Shown: positions 36,170 through 50,999, counted from the first letter of the stretch. The stretch is 64,000 nucleotides of DNA from Cenococcum geophilum 1.58 (GCA_001692895.1 KV748206.1:1746662-1810661), one strand, 5' to 3'. Translations and numbers: made by a program. Notes: generated by a model from the sequence alone, not told the origin.

Positions 36170-36370
36170 ACTGTTGGCCACTGAGGTAGCCCTACTACAG
36201 AGGTGCGACGGGTGCTGTTCGACGTCAGTTTTCAACGTGTATCATCACTCTCTAGGGACCCCTGTAAGGGGTCAATTCTCTTATGTATATTAGGGCTCTT
36301 GGAGCCACCTTGAATAAAACAGATCACTCGTACAATTCTGTGTCTCTACCTACCAGCTAGCTTATGTCAT
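36170..36370 (+). repeat. Possible solo LTR (Copia-like)
   Basis: Starts tgttggccactgagg. It contains a TATA-like tatgtatatta near 36283 and a poly-A signal (gaataaaa) near 36313, in the order seen in LTRs. No second copy or target duplication was found, so the call is weak. Confidence 0.3.
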
Positions 36371-36703
36371 TCGTGATACCTGCCTAGCTGAAAACTACAA
36401 TCTGATATAATTAGAGCTTTAATGGCGGTAGGATTGTGGGACAAGGAAGGCGTAATTAAGATAGTAGATGGGTAGTTAAGGCGGCCGTGGAAGGAAGGAA
36501 CAGAAAATACACCGTAGAATGGTAACTCAACACCATGCCAAGACTCGCGATAGGCCTATATTGACGGCAGGAGCGACAGAAACGACGTTAGAAAGTGATC
36601 TGGGCGTCACCAGGTAGGTCCCCTGCATCAACGCCATGCCAAGACTCGTGATAATTACTGACTACTATGTAGTTACAATTAGTTGCAATTGTTTCAATAT
36701 TGA

Positions 36704-36792
36704 ATCAATCAATTCAATCAACTGAGCCTTCTGCTTACAAAGTTTTCAATTCAATCGATTCAAGGCCTCAATTGAATTGAATTGATTGATTA
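36704..36792. repeat. Short element or hairpin with 16-bp perfect inverted repeats
   Basis: aatcaatcaattcaat at 36704-36719 is the exact reverse complement of 36777-36792. It lies exactly at the 5' break of the histidyl-tRNA synthetase pseudogene. Confidence 0.6.
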
Positions 36793-37156
36793 ACAACCCT
36801 GACGGTGAAGATGCGCGCTTGATATACGACCCGCAAGATCAAGGAGGCGAAGCTTGTTCATTACGTTTCGACCTCACAGTTCCCTTTGTGCGTTGGCTTG
36901 CAATGAACAATGTCGCCCAAGTGAAGCGCTACCAGATTGCCCGTGTTTATCGGAGAGACCAGCCAGCTAGCGCGTGGCCGTCTACGCGAATCCCATCTAA
37001 TGTGAGTCTGAAAGCAAGGCTGGACTTTGTTAAGGACCGGAACTCCAGAACCGATGTCAAGCCCTTGCAAGCCATACCTTCTCCTATACTAAAGTAAATG
37101 CTGTCTGCTAACTTGGGTAGTGATTTCGATATTGCTGGCATTTACGACCCTATGAT
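36793..37156 (+). pseudogene. Histidyl-tRNA synthetase pseudogene, 5' part
   Basis: Translation gives [19 protein letters not shown] then [12 protein letters not shown] and [15 protein letters not shown], which is the HisRS catalytic core including class II motif 2. The first 60 or so residues of the protein are missing: an inverted-repeat tract replaces them. After the motif 2 loop the expected GRLREFYQC is only readable after a frameshift. A probable intron (gtgagt at 37002, branch tgctaac near 37108, acceptor near 37121) leads to DFDIAGIYDPMI at 37122-37156. There the reading frame is broken by the hAT insertion. The gene resumes at 55923. HisRS charges tRNA-His and is essential, so an intact copy must exist elsewhere; this is a decayed duplicate. 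The intron argues for DNA-level duplication rather than a retrocopy. Confidence 0.9.
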
Positions 37157-38154
37157 TAGGGATGCACATAATACTTTGATTAGTTACATAAGTTATAATT
37201 ACTATATAATCTAATTAATTATAATCAAAATTAATCTTTTGATTATGATTACATGTTTATAATCAATATAATCACCCGTGGTAAGAACAGGTAGGAATAG
37301 AATGTAGTAATAAAACTTTAGTGTTAAGAAAGTTGTTTATTAATTTTCCTACTATGTGGTCGGCATTAACTAAAAAGCGCTAAGTCTGCTGTTTTATATA
37401 CAAAAAACGCCTGTGCGGGCTTTTAAGAAAAGTTATTGTATATGCGTCGACGCGTATTTTATCTAGAGCTCCTTTTTAATTACCACCTACTAACTATGTC
37501 TTCCTTACAATGTATACCTGCGCAAGCCTCCACCCAAAAGCGACTACGAGAAGAAGAAACCGACACTATTTCCCTCCTTAGCGATCACGATTCGCGTAAG
37601 TTTAATGATGTAACACTTACCTGTGAGGATCCTTACCACTAAATTAACACACCTGAAACTAAAAGGAAGAAGTTATAAGAGGATAAGGAGCTTTAGTCTT
37701 ACGCCTTATTAAAGCCTTTACCTAGTAAACCTAACCGGGGTAATTCTAATTAAGAGATCTTCTACTGTAAGCGGTGCTTAAAGGATAATACTAGCGCTAC
37801 TACTTTCTGGCGTTACCTAAAAACTAAGTATAGAATCTTCTATGTAGCAAGGAAGGCCAAAGCTAATGTTAATACTGAAGCTATATTAGCTGCCTTATTC
37901 GTAAAATAACAGGAACTAGATAATACTAGAAGGGATCTAAAGGTAATAAAAATCCTTAAGGAAGCTATGAGCGAGAAGGACTTCCTAGATTCTCTCTGCT
38001 ACCTTATTATTACTTATAACCTTCCTTATTTAATCGTTAAATAGCCTAAGTTCCGGACCTTTTTATATGTCTATAATTATACACTAGTTAGTAAAGGCGG
38101 CTTGCTTATAAAGTTATAAAACTCTATACCTCTACTACTTAGTAAAACGTTTGT

Positions 38155-38576
38155 TGTAACGGAACCTTATAGTAGGTACTACAGTGGGTTCGTTATTAGG
38201 CTAGGTATATAGGTGAAGCAAATTAAGTTAACAACGTAATAATAACTGGTGGAGTAGTTGCCTAACAGATTAACTCTAATTGTATTTTAAGAATTACTAC
38301 GAGGAAGGAACTATCTAGGTAGGGACTAAGGGTCCTTAAATATATAACCGTACTCTTAAGAAAGTCGTTGCTCTATCTGCTCTGTCTGCTCTGTTTACTC
38401 TATTATAGATCTCGCAGATTATATAGATTATATAGATTACATTACGTGACCTTACTTATTATTCCTTATTATATAGTTTTATAGGTTCTATCCTAGACCG
38501 TGCCTATATTAACTAACTAGCTTCTTCTAACTCTTCTCTAAGTAGTTGTAATATTGTACTTAAAGCGTCCGTAATA
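38155..38576 (-). repeat. 3' LTR of Gypsy-6
   Basis: Starts tgtaacggaacc; ends gtccgtaata, where the final CA has become TA. Confidence 0.93.
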
Positions 38577-41500
38577 CTATCTCCCTCCTCTCTATCTTCG
38601 TCCTTAAAGATACCTAGCATCTCCAAGTCGTTTACTAGAGGTGTAATATCCGTCTAATTAATTTGGTTAATATTATTACTTATAATGCCTAAAGCAATTT
38701 CTTCTTCTTTAACTCTCCGTTATGCGCATATAGTTTCGTCTATATTATTACTTAGTAAGATAATACTGTCTCTATATTCTCGTTATGCGAAAGAGGGGTT
38801 AGTTTATGTTACGTTAGTAAGTCCTTTGTCTTAGCAACCGTTCTCTTATTTAGAGTGCACTAAAGTAAACGTTTAATTGCTCTGCGACGTTTGTTTTATT
38901 TCTGACGCTAAATATACGCATCCTATTACTCTTAATAGTTGTTAAGTTCCCTAAGTAATTTGTTATAAGGTCTTATATTTAATCTGCTGCTGCGAAGCTT
39001 AATAATAAACTATCTATTGCTTTAGCGGAACTTCGTTATTCTCGTAACGCTAAAAAGGAGGCTGCTAATACTTAATAACGTGCCCTTAATTCTCGTCTTG
39101 CTGCGTCCGCTTGGTTAATTTGTCTTAAAAAGGTGCGTAAGAAGGTTTGTTTTAAGGAGTGGAAGCTTATAAAATAAGGTCTTTAGGAACTTAGTAATAA
39201 GAGAACTAACTCTCTTCCTATAGTAAAGGAAACAACTCCAAGTAGTTTAGCAGTCGCTCTTCCTAGGTCCCCTTAGGTGGCTCGTTTTTTAGTAATCCTT
39301 TTTTATTAATATTACCTAACCTATTTTCTTCTGATATTCCTATACCTTTCCCATAGCATTCTTTAGGTTCTCTAGTAGCTCCTAGGTAGTCTTATTATAG
39401 CCTATCCACTTAACTTTATACTATATCTTATTGTTAATGTCCTTATAACTAACGATTTTTAAAACTTACTATTTATCTTCTTCCTATCCTCTATACGTGT
39501 CTGCTTTGTAAACTAGTAGCTTAATATTCCTATATACTAGCTCTAGTATTGCAATATACTATATAGGGTAGATCTTTATTTTGGCTAGTAGGTTTAACTT
39601 AAATATAACTAATAAAATTCTCTGCGTAATTTCGAAAGGTCCTAGTCTGACGTAGTTTAACTTTTTGCTTAGTTGTTAACTTTTAAAATTTTTATATAGT
39701 AGCTATACTTTATCTCCCTCCTTAAGATCTGGTCCCTTAGATCTCTTAGCATTATAGTACCTTTTTATTCTTTGCTATACCACCTTAGCTGTTTCCGTGA
39801 GGTCTATATAAATATTTATTAAATTCTCCATTCTCTACTTAGCTATACTACTCGTTTTCTTTACTTAACGTGGCAATAATAAGGTCCTTAGCTTATATCC
39901 ATAATTCGCTTTAAATAGTAACGTACCTATTCTTTTTTATGGTATTGTATTATATGCAAACTGTGTAACTAGTAATAGCAATACCTAATTATTTTATGCG
40001 TGATTAATATAGTGTCTTAGATACTGCTCTAGTGTCTAATTTAATCTTTCTGTTTAACCGTCTGTCTGTGGATAATATGCGGTAAAAGTTGCTGCTTAAA
40101 CTCCTTACTCTGCTAAGAATACTTTCTAGAATGCTACTATAAATCTTAGATCTCTATCCGATATAATTTTGCTTAATACTCTATATCTTATAAACACTTC
40201 TTTAATATAGATTCTAGTAATATCTTCCGCTAATATTTCTTCTGTGCATACTATAAAGTATCCCTACTTTATAAGCTTATCCACTATTACTAAGATTACG
40301 TCGTAATCTTATCCGGTAATAGGATCTCTTAATTTTAGTAACTTAATAATAAAGTCCTATAATATAACCTCCTATAGTCTCTCTAGTATTTTAATAGGTT
40401 GTAGCCCTCTATATGGCTTATGCCTTGTTAGTTTATTTCTCTAGTAATTTAGATATTCCTTTGTGACTTATCTTACTAGTTTTTAGATTCCGTTAATAAT
40501 ATACTCCTCTTAAAGTCTTAATACTAAGCCTGTAGCTCCGTTGTGTTTTTAAGTTGGTCCTTTATAAAACGATTTAATAAACTTCTTTGCGATAGATCTT
40601 AGCATATACGTTACTTCTTAATTTTTATACTGCTCTGCGTCTAGATCCTTTGCCTATATATTTTAGATCTTCTATATCTAATTACTCTCTAGTAATTTGT
40701 AGATCTTTTCCTCTTATATTGCTGTAATTTTCGGATAATTGTACCTAATTAATCCGTCTATATCCTTTTGCAATAAAGCCCCTAATAGCTTTTCGTTATT
40801 TTATAGTTTAGCCTTTCTGCTTAAAGCATCTACTCGTGTATTCTCCGTACCCTTAGTATACTAAATCTCGAAATAGTATTCTGCAAGCATCTCTACCTAT
40901 TTAACCTATCTTTAGTTAAGTTCCTTCGTTATTAGGAATCTTATTAGGTTCTTATAGTCCGTTCTAACTATAAATGGTTTCTTTATACCTTATAAGAATG
41001 CTCTCTATTTCTTTAGTGCTGTAACTATACCTAATAACTCCTTATTGTAGATGTTATAGTTTAGTTCTAGTGGTGTTATCTTCCAACTATAGTATGCCAC
41101 TAGATGCTATCTATCTGGATACTTTTATATAAAGTATGCTCCTAGTGTAAAGTCTAATACGTCTGTTTCTACAACCGTTTTTAGTCCTGGTTAATAGATC
41201 TTAAGAACTAGCTTTTGGGTAAATAACCTTTTAACTTCCTTAAACAGTTCTTATTGTTCCTTTTCCTATACTTATAGTTTTTCTTTCTTTGTTAATTGCG
41301 TAAATAGCTTAATATCTTTTAACTATTATGCTATAAACCTTTTATAATAATTACAAAACCCTAGAAACAATCTTAACTGCATAACGTTCTCTAGTTCCTA
41401 CCAATTTACTATAGCCTTAATCTTTTTTAGATCTATACTAAGTTAGCCTAGTTTAATAATAAATCTAATAAAATCGGTCTTTCTAGTGAAGAACTCGCAT

Positions 41501-44500
41501 TTCTTAATTGCTACTAGCATCTGTTTTTCTTATAGTCTCTCTAAAACCTATTTGACGTGTTTTCCATATTCTTCCTTAGTTATTAAATAGATGATAATAT
41601 CGTCGAGATATACCATAATAAATTTATTTAAGTGTTCCCTTAATATATTATTAATTTACTTTTAAAATATTACTAGTACGTTTATAAGCCTAAATTGCAT
41701 AACTAATGGTTTATATAGTCCTTCCTTTGACCTAAAGGCTGCCTTTTATTTATCGCCTTCCTTAATCCTAATCTAATAGTACGCCTATCTTAGATCTATC
41801 TTTATAAAGATTTACGCATTACCTATCCTGTCTTAGATTTCGCTAATTAAAGGTAAAGGATACCTATCCTTTCTGGTAATGCTATTTAACTATCTATAGT
41901 TAATATACAGCCTTAGTTTGCCATTTTTCTTTAATATAAACAGTACTGGATAACCCGCTAATAACTGCGATAGTCTAATATATCCCTTTTATAAGTTCTT
42001 CTAGATAAACTCTTTAAGTGCTCTGCCTTTCTCTTTAGTAAGCTTATAGATTAGAAAGAACCTTAGACTTGTTCCTAGTTCCAATTCTATCTTATAGTCC
42101 CATACTATATACTTTAATAGCTTTTTACTTTTTAGTAACCATAGTTTTTTACCGTACTTATAGTATCTCTTTAGTATATAACTTAATCCCTAATTAGTCT
42201 CTTTATATATCGCTCCAACTTAGTACCATACTAACTTGGTTTGTTGTTATATCTTATGGCATTAAGTATCTCTAATATCGACCTAACCTATAATCTAATT
42301 GATTTTTAGATTGTATTTCTATAACTAAGGCATTCCTAATACTGCCTTATTATTTCCTAATAGTAATATATTAAAAGACATCTTAACTAGTCTTTCTTTA
42401 ATGGTTAGCTGAATAGGTCCTATTTTAAGATTAATAATACCTCCTCTATAGGCTATTAGATCTCCTAAAATCGTCACTAATAGGTAAGGGTGTTCCTTCT
42501 GTCTGTGTGGTAACCCTATTCTTTTGACTGCTATTAGCGAGATATGGTTCCTTATTGCTCTACTATTTATTAATGCCTCAAACTGTTAATCTTGCCACTT
42601 AACTCGTAAATTTAGGTGTTGTCCTTAAATTTCTTTAAGGGTCTAAGGCTCTACTACTAGCTCCCTCTGGTTCCGTGGGCCTCTACTTTTCCTAACTATT
42701 GGCTGCTTAATCTTATTTATACTTAGTCCAACTTAGGCTAATACTTAGTTCGCTTTTTGTCTTTAATATACTATAGATAAGTATTTTCTAGATATTCCCA
42801 CTACTATCGTCTATTTAGGCATTCTTCCGTAAGGAATCTTCCTAGTTAAAGTATTAAGTCCCCTTATTCTTAAACTTCTACTAGGTGCCAACTATGCATA
42901 TACTTAGCGTTTTAATATTTTGCCTTATCCGTCATCTAATACATCCTTATTAGATACTTCCGATTTTTATTTTTTAGTGCTCTATATATATTGCATATAT
43001 TATCCACGCATGCTATCCACAATAGTATATAATGTGCTTAATGTCTTAGGTTAACTCTTGGCTTGTCTTTATCCTTAAGTTTAAACCTTTCTTATATTAA
43101 TCTAAGCGTCGTGACTTTGTTTACTGGTACTAAGATTCGCCTTTTACTTCTTTAGTCCTCTAATTACTTCTCTAAATCCTTTAATGTTATAATTAAGGCT
43201 CCCTTAATATAAGTTATAGCCTTCTCTGTAATTAGGTGGTTTTAGATAACCTTTTCGTCTAACTATATATAGAAATCTTCCTACTCGTTATTGTGCCTTT
43301 GCCTATACCACTTTTAGTATAGCTGCTTAAGTATATACGGTCTGTCCGTAAAGAAGTATCTCTTTATTACTGCGTTATAATAACCTTTAGTATATTATTT
43401 CTTAAACCTAGTTAAAATCCCTAAATCCTCTTCTTATTTTAGTTTAGTAAGCCACTTAGCTCTTAGTGTGCCTACTTTCGGCCTATTAGTAATCCTTTAT
43501 ACTAGCGCTCTATCCCTTATACGTCCTAATATACTAGATCTCTTTTTTAGTTTCTATTCTTACTATAAGGTAATTCTTGCTCTAAATTCCTTTATAATTT
43601 CTTTTCTTTCGTATTTTGTAAGTGGATTCTTAAAGTCTTTATGCTTTTTAATCTCGGTATTAAACTTTTAATCTTTAGGCTAAATACTACGTTCCCCTAG
43701 TAAGTCCTCTAGGTCTATATATCGGTCTCTTAATTTAACTGCTATTTATATCGTAGATTCTCTAATCTATAAAGAAGCCTCTTACCTCTTGCCTATGGGT
43801 ATCCTTATTTATACTCTAAATTCTTAGTCCCTTAGATTCTTTAATCCTAAGCTTATTTCTAGCTTAAGCTTAGCTCCCACCTTAGTTTAACTAGGCGTCT
43901 ATAGTGTTCTTATCTTATTTTAAGAATCTTAAATCTTACTTATCTTATCTTAAGAATCTTATGCTGTAGGAAACTCTTGTCCCGAGCTTATTTATATATT
44001 CTTGAACTGAGCTACTACCCTACTCCATCGGTTTTTATCCGTTGTGGGTCCTTAGGTATGCCTTATCTCGTCTTAAGAATCTTAATTATCTCTTATCTCG
44101 TTTTAAGAATCTTAAGCCTATAGCCTTTTGCCTTTATTAAGTGGTAAGCTAGTACTAGCAGTTGTCTGCTTACTTAATCGTTTTTAGATATTACTTCTTC
44201 CGTCTTATAAAGCGATGGATGCCGTATCTAATGGTGTTATAATACCCGTTACTAAACCTTGCTCTATAGCGGTCTCAGTCTCTACTTCTATTGCGTTATT
44301 AAGGTTTAGATACCCCTAGTTAGTTCCTTTACTGTCCTTATCGCTATTAATTAATAAGTATTCTAACTTTATTATTATTGTTACTAATCTCTATCTATAC
44401 GTTGCTGTAATATCTTAATCTAGCTTATAGAGTTAATCTTATTCTTTATCTAACTCTTAAGTCCCTTTAAGTCCTCTTAACTCTAGTTCTTATAGCTAAT

Positions 44501-45561
44501 AGCTTGCGCTATACTTAGCGTCTTTATAAATTTAGTATGCGTTGTTATAATAAAACGCGAAACTTTTAATTAAACACTCTTTTGTTCCTTGTAGTATACT
44601 ATTATCCCTCTATACATATATGTCTTCTGCTATTAGTCTAGTTCCCTTTATTATATAGTAACTCTAACTATCTTTATAATCCTTTGTAAAATAACCTTAT
44701 TTCCTACAATTTATATAAGCTCTATCTTTAAACTATTAACTCTGTTATAGAGTCCGCCTAAATATCTTCTACTAATAAGATTCCTGGTTTAGCCTATGCT
44801 CCTTAGTCCTATAATTACTAGATCCTTAACCTCTAGGTTTTTATAGTTTCTTACTCTATCTCTTATAGGCTTCTTTAGTACCGCTTAGGTTTATTAGCTT
44901 TGCGCCATACTATAGTTTCTAACTTAGCTTTTATTGTTACGTACTCTGCGCCTTATATAACTATAGAACTCTATCCTAACCTCTCTTAGTCTATTCCCTT
45001 TAAAAGATCCTATTATTAATCTTAATCGCTTAATCTATTAATTCCCTTAGGGTATCCGCATCTTCTATTAGAATAATTACGTCCTAGACTTTAGCCTTAA
45101 GTCTTTATTTATACTGTGCTATAAGCGCCTTATTATTCTACTTAACTTATATCGCTAACGTTTGGAACTACGTTGTGTATTTAATAGCTAAGGTTTATTA
45201 CGTAATATCTTAGAGTTTTCTTTCTGCCGTAGTTATTGCCTTTAGGTCTCTAAATATCTGTATAAGTTGCTCCACGAATTTATTCTAGCTTAAGAATATA
45301 AACTATACTTCCTAGTTCGTTGTTATTATTCTATTTGCTTATATCTCTATAAGGTAAGGCTTAAACTATTTAAGTGCTCTTCCTAATAAGAATAATCCTG
45401 CATACGCTATTTAATCCATAGGTGTTGCTAGCTTTGCTCCCTCTTGCGTAACCTTAAAATGCATTTATATAAGGAATCCTTTAAGCTTTAACCTCTCTCC
45501 TAAGAATCTCTTAATTAATAGTAACTTAACCTTTACTGCTCTTATCCCGTTAATCCTTTGT

Positions 45562-45939
45562 TGTAACGGAATTCCCCAGAAGGTACATATTAGATAAGAC
45601 AGAAGGAGGTCTCATCTATGTTCCAGAAGGAGGTCTTATCTATGTTCCAGAAGGAGGTCTCACCTATATTCCATCTACGTCCCAGAAGACACGGTCAGAC
45701 AGATAAGGGGTAAAGGGTTTTACTGGCGTCTTAGAAAGATCATATAGGGAGCTGGTTCTCCTCTAGAGAAGAACTAGCGATTAGTCTCTAAATAGAAGTG
45801 GTTAGAAGCATTTGTCCTTTAATACGTAAAACTCATTCTACCTTTAACTTACCTTCTATTTACCTTTGACTTACCTTCTACTTACTAGTGATACTGTTGA
45901 TTAGATAATTATACGTTCCGGTTAGGCTGGCCTCTTATA
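45562..45939 (+). repeat. 5' LTR of Gypsy-7
   Basis: Starts tgtaacggaattcc and ends ggcctcttata. It contains three 24-bp tandem units (starting agaaggaggtct) at 45601-45672, also present in the other LTR. Confidence 0.93.
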
Positions 45940-48900
45940 ATTCTAATTGCTCACAATCCGTTAGGAACGTACGGCTATTAATTAATAATAACGAACTATA
46001 CTCCTATACCCTACAAAGCAACGCCCTCACCGCAAGAGGCTTAAAGAGTCTCCCTAAAGGAGCGCATTCCCTCTTCCTATGAAGAAGCTATGGCTGGTCC
46101 GTCTAACCTTATAAGACCCTTAGGAACGATTACTGCTGGGGAGTTATTAGAGTGGTCGCTATATAAGACCCTATAAAAAATAAAGGAGTTGGAGATACGA
46201 TTAAGATAAGTATATTAAGACTACTAAGAACAATTGTAAGGATAATTAGGGGAAGCATAGATACCCTAGACACGAAGCGGACTTAAAGGGGTAACGCTAT
46301 ACTATACTGTGATATTAGAAAAACCTAAATTCCGTATAAAGGAACCTAATAAGTACTATAGTAATAGTCTTTAGAACTGCAATTATTTTATCCAACAATG
46401 TGAAACTAAGTTTCGGCTGGATCCGAAACGTTACTCTAACAAGTATAATTAGACACTAATTACTTCTACCTTCCTACGTAGCACCGTTAAGAGTTTATAG
46501 ACACGCTATAAGAAGAAACTTACTATACCCCTTAAATTTAGCAAACTTAGGACCTAGTTGGTTAATTAGGTCTAAAACCCTACTAATTAAGGGATAGACT
46601 ATAACTAGCAATACCACAACGCTAAATAGCGGGATAGTTAGACTGTGGTCTAGTTTGTAAACTACTTAGAAGAACTAAAAGATAATATACCCTACTCAGA
46701 TCTATAGGATGACGCTATATAACTTCACTAGTTACTTACTAAGCTATAACCTAAGATTCAATAGGCTATATAAGAGAAGGGCGAAATTCCTACCTCTTAA
46801 GAAAAGCTTATCTCTAAAGCTACTTGGATTAAGAGTGCTAAAAGAGACTATCTAGGTAAGCAAAAGGAATAAGACGCTAATAATAAAGAGTGTAGGACTA
46901 GACCTAGCTTTAATAATAGGGGTAGATTCCAACCTAACCGCTCTACGGAAGGATAACGCGAGTAGGCCTTGTAGCCCTAGAGCAACGCTAGTTAACCCTA
47001 AAATAATAATAGGCAGAGATCTAATTCGTAGAAGGGGAACCGGGAGACACGTACCTATTATAACTGCGGTAAGAAGGGCTATATAAGCCGCTTCTGCTAG
47101 TAGAAGAAGTAAGAGTCGGCCTAATTAGGAAAAGAGACAGCCTAGTAGATCTTTACTCCCTTATACTAGGCTAGCAAGAGAAGAAGGGAGTAAACTACCG
47201 CATAGTTATTCCTGTCTCTATTTAAGTCAATAATAAATAGGTAACGTGAGACTGCCTTATAAATAGCGGCGCGAGTATAGGGTTCATTTCTTAATTACTA
47301 GTAAAAGAATTAGATTTGGACCTTAGCGGCTTATAGGTGCGCACCGTTTGAAGTATCGGAGGCCACCGGATTCTATACTACGGGGAATAGGCTTTTTCCG
47401 TGGCTAGCTAGGACTGTGATAGTCTATAGGACACGCAGGAGATGCGCTTCTATGCCGCAGAAATCAAGGGGTATAACCTTATTTTAGGATACCCATAACT
47501 TCGCTAAGTTAATCCGGATATTAATTAGCCTTTAGCCTTATATTAACATCGGAAGTCTTAACCACGCATTATAGTTAAAGATTAAGAGACTTTCTTAAAC
47601 CATGTGCAAGAAGAAGGGTAGGTATATACTATATATGCTACTCTTAATACTAAGAACGGGGATACGGGATATTTATTTTCGGATGTCCGGCTATATATAA
47701 TTGAGGAACCAGAGATTCTATAGGAATATACGGACTTAGAGGATATTTCTAGTAAAGAGGCTATACAAACCTTACCCGACCCTATATTAGTTAAGTATAA
47801 GATAGATATAGGGGATAAACAACCTCCTTTTAGACTGCTATATAACCTATCAGAAAATAAGCTGGCGGTACTATATTAATATATAGTGGATAATCTTTAG
47901 AGAGAATAGATTCGGCCCTCTACAAGCCCGGCAGGGGCGCCGATTATATTTATACCTAAAAAGGACGGGACCCTTCGCCTCTATATTAACTATCGGGCGC
48001 TAAATAAGATTACTATAAAAAATCGCTACCTATTACCCTTAATAGGGGAGCTTATTAACAGGCTATTAGGCGTAAAGATATTTACAAAATTGGATCTAAA
48101 AGATATATACCATCGAATTTGGATTAAAGCCGGCGATGAGTGGAAAACGGCGTTCTAAATATGGTACGGCCACTTCAAGTACCTAGTAATGCCATTTAGA
48201 CTCACTAACGTACTAGCGACATTTCAGGCCTATATTAATAAGGCATTATTAGGCTTGTTGGACACGATATATATAGTCTACCTTAATGACATTATAGTCT
48301 ACTCTAATAACTATGAAGCACATACGCACTACGTGTAAATGGTACTAGAAAGACTACGGGAATACGAGCTCTATATAAACCTAAAAAAGTGCACATTCTA
48401 TACTACTAGCATTAATTTTTTAGGCTTTATTATTAGCGTTAACGGAGTATTAATAGAGAAAAGTCAGGTAGACGCTATTAGGGAATGGCCCTACCCCACG
48501 ATATTTAGAGAAGTACAGGTTTTCTTAGGCACGGCGAACTTCTACTAAACGTTCATTATTTACTACTTATAAGTAATACTCCCAATTACCGATCTACTAA
48601 AAGGATTTAAGAATGGCAGGAAGTTAGAACCCTTTATATTTAGGGAAGCTGCTAAGCAGGCTATAGACCGGTTAAAGGATTTATTTATATCGGCGCCTAT
48701 CCTAATACACTTCTACTAGGAGCTACGTATACACCTCAAAACGGATACATCCGGCTTTACCCTAGGGGCAATTATATCTTAATTAAAAGATGGAAAATGG
48801 CATCCTATGGCGTTTTAGTTAAGGAAAATAACCCCTATAGAGCAGCGTTATATAACGCACGACCAGGAGCTGCTTATAATAATTGCAGTAATAAAGCACT

Positions 48901-50999
48901 GGTGATATTATTATATAGGAAGCAATTATCCTATTAAAATCCTTACAGACTATAATAACCTGGAATACTTTATAACTATAAAGGTGTTAAGCGGTTAACA
49001 AGCTAGGTAGGCAGAGGCACTATTATAATATAATTTTAAGATTACGTACTGCCTAGGAAAGATAAATCCTGCTAATGGGTTATTAAGACGTCTAGATTAT
49101 AAGATAGGGAGGATCTAAGACAGTACAGGGGAAATAATCCCTATATTACAAAATTTGCTTAGGAAGAAAGAAGACTCTTTCCCTAGAACTACAGAATTTT
49201 ATAGTAGGGTAGAGGTCCCGGCGATGCAGCTACAAAGTAATATAATTATAGAGCCGTAGGATATAGTCACAAACCAGGTTATAGACCAAGTAGACATTAT
49301 AAAGTTGGTATACCCTAGAATTAGCAAGAATTCTATAGGATATGCTAGAGGTATCGCGGCACCTTTAACTTAACGGCGTATTAGCTGCAAGTTCTTAAAT
49401 CTAAGGGGGATAGGCGAGATGCCTATCCGCAGCGTAGTATACTGTATAACGGCAGGAGAATCTACTAGTACTAATGGTTTAAAACGTCTCGTGCTACGCC
49501 TTAAGTCCGTAATAGCGGCAGGTAAAACGGAAGCAAGTGATCTATACGAAACCTTTCCGGATTTTCTTTTTTAAGCTTAACAAAGGAACGCCTTCGCCTC
49601 TAGGGAGAGGTAGAAAGATATAGTAGAGACCAACTTGGCCGGAGTCACTAAGAAGCTATAGTAGTAAGACTAAAAGGGTCTATTGCGCTTTAAGGGTGCT
49701 ACATATATCCCAAAGGACCAAGCGATTTAAGACGAAATTCTAAAGGTCTTTTATAATAACCCTCTTAGGGGTCACTATGGTGCCAACAGAACCCTTAAGG
49801 CTGTTTAAAGGAAATACTTTTAAGACGGAATGTCTGAAGAGGTTAAGGACTATATATTAAGGTATAATATATGCTAAAGGATACAGATATCCAGGCATCG
49901 CCTATATAGCGAGTTATTAGTGCTTCCTATTCCGCAGGGACCCATATTAGAATTAATAATAGATTTTATTATAGGCTTACCCCCTACCAAGACAAAAACT
50001 AGAGAGGTTGCTAACACTATCCTAGTAATCATTAATAGGTATATAAAGTTTTCAGGATACTTTGCTATTATAACAACAATTATAGTAGCAGAACTAGCAG
50101 ACCTGTTTTTAAAACGGTGGCTCTTATTTAGTATACTAAGGGGAATTATATCTAATAGAGGCACCGTATTTAATAGTGCATTTTGGTCTTTATTCTATCT
50201 TTTATTAAAAATACAGCAAAGGATAAGCACTGCCTTCTACCTATAAACAGACGGGCAAATAGAGCGTCTAAATGCGTTGTTAGAACACTACCTCCGCTGC
50301 TATATTAATTATTAATAGGATAATTGGACATTATAGTTAGCTCTAACGCAGTACGTGTATAACATAAGTATCTATAGTAGCACAAAAATAACCCCTTATA
50401 AAGTATTATTTGGGGTAAAAGCAAATAACCCCTAGAACGTTAAGGATATTATTCCTAAAAGAGAGGCACCAGCAGCGTCCGAAAGAATTAAGCAAATAAG
50501 AATTCGTAGAGAGGAACTTAAAAAGCACTTACTAGACGCCCAGGCTGTGCAAAAAAGGTACTATAATAAAAAACATATACTAAAAGAATTCGAGATAGGA
50601 GACGAAGTCTTACTATTTATAAAAAATATCCAAACAAAACGTATTAAGAAGAAGCTAGATTACCAGTAGCTTAGACCCTTTAAAATAGTTAAGAAAACTA
50701 AAGGAAACTAAGCCTACAAATTGGAATTACTGAAATCTTATCTAATACATCCCACATTTCATGTTTCCTTACTAGAGCTATACTAGAGAAGAGATAGTAC
50801 GGAACCGCCCCTACTTAGCAAAATTAATAGGGAACTGAAATGGAATATAGAAGACATTCTAGACTAAAGATAGCGCTAGAAGAAGCGCGAATTTTTAGTT
50901 CATTAGGAAGGATACTCCTAGGCGTATAATAGTTAGGAACCTAAGGAGTACCTTTGGCCGGGATATAATACCACAATTAAAACCTTCCTAAGAACTAAA

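Noticed and set aside
45601..45672. Short regular repeats considered as a CRISPR-like array
   Set aside because: Three directly adjacent 24-bp units without spacers, inside an LTR, in a eukaryote.
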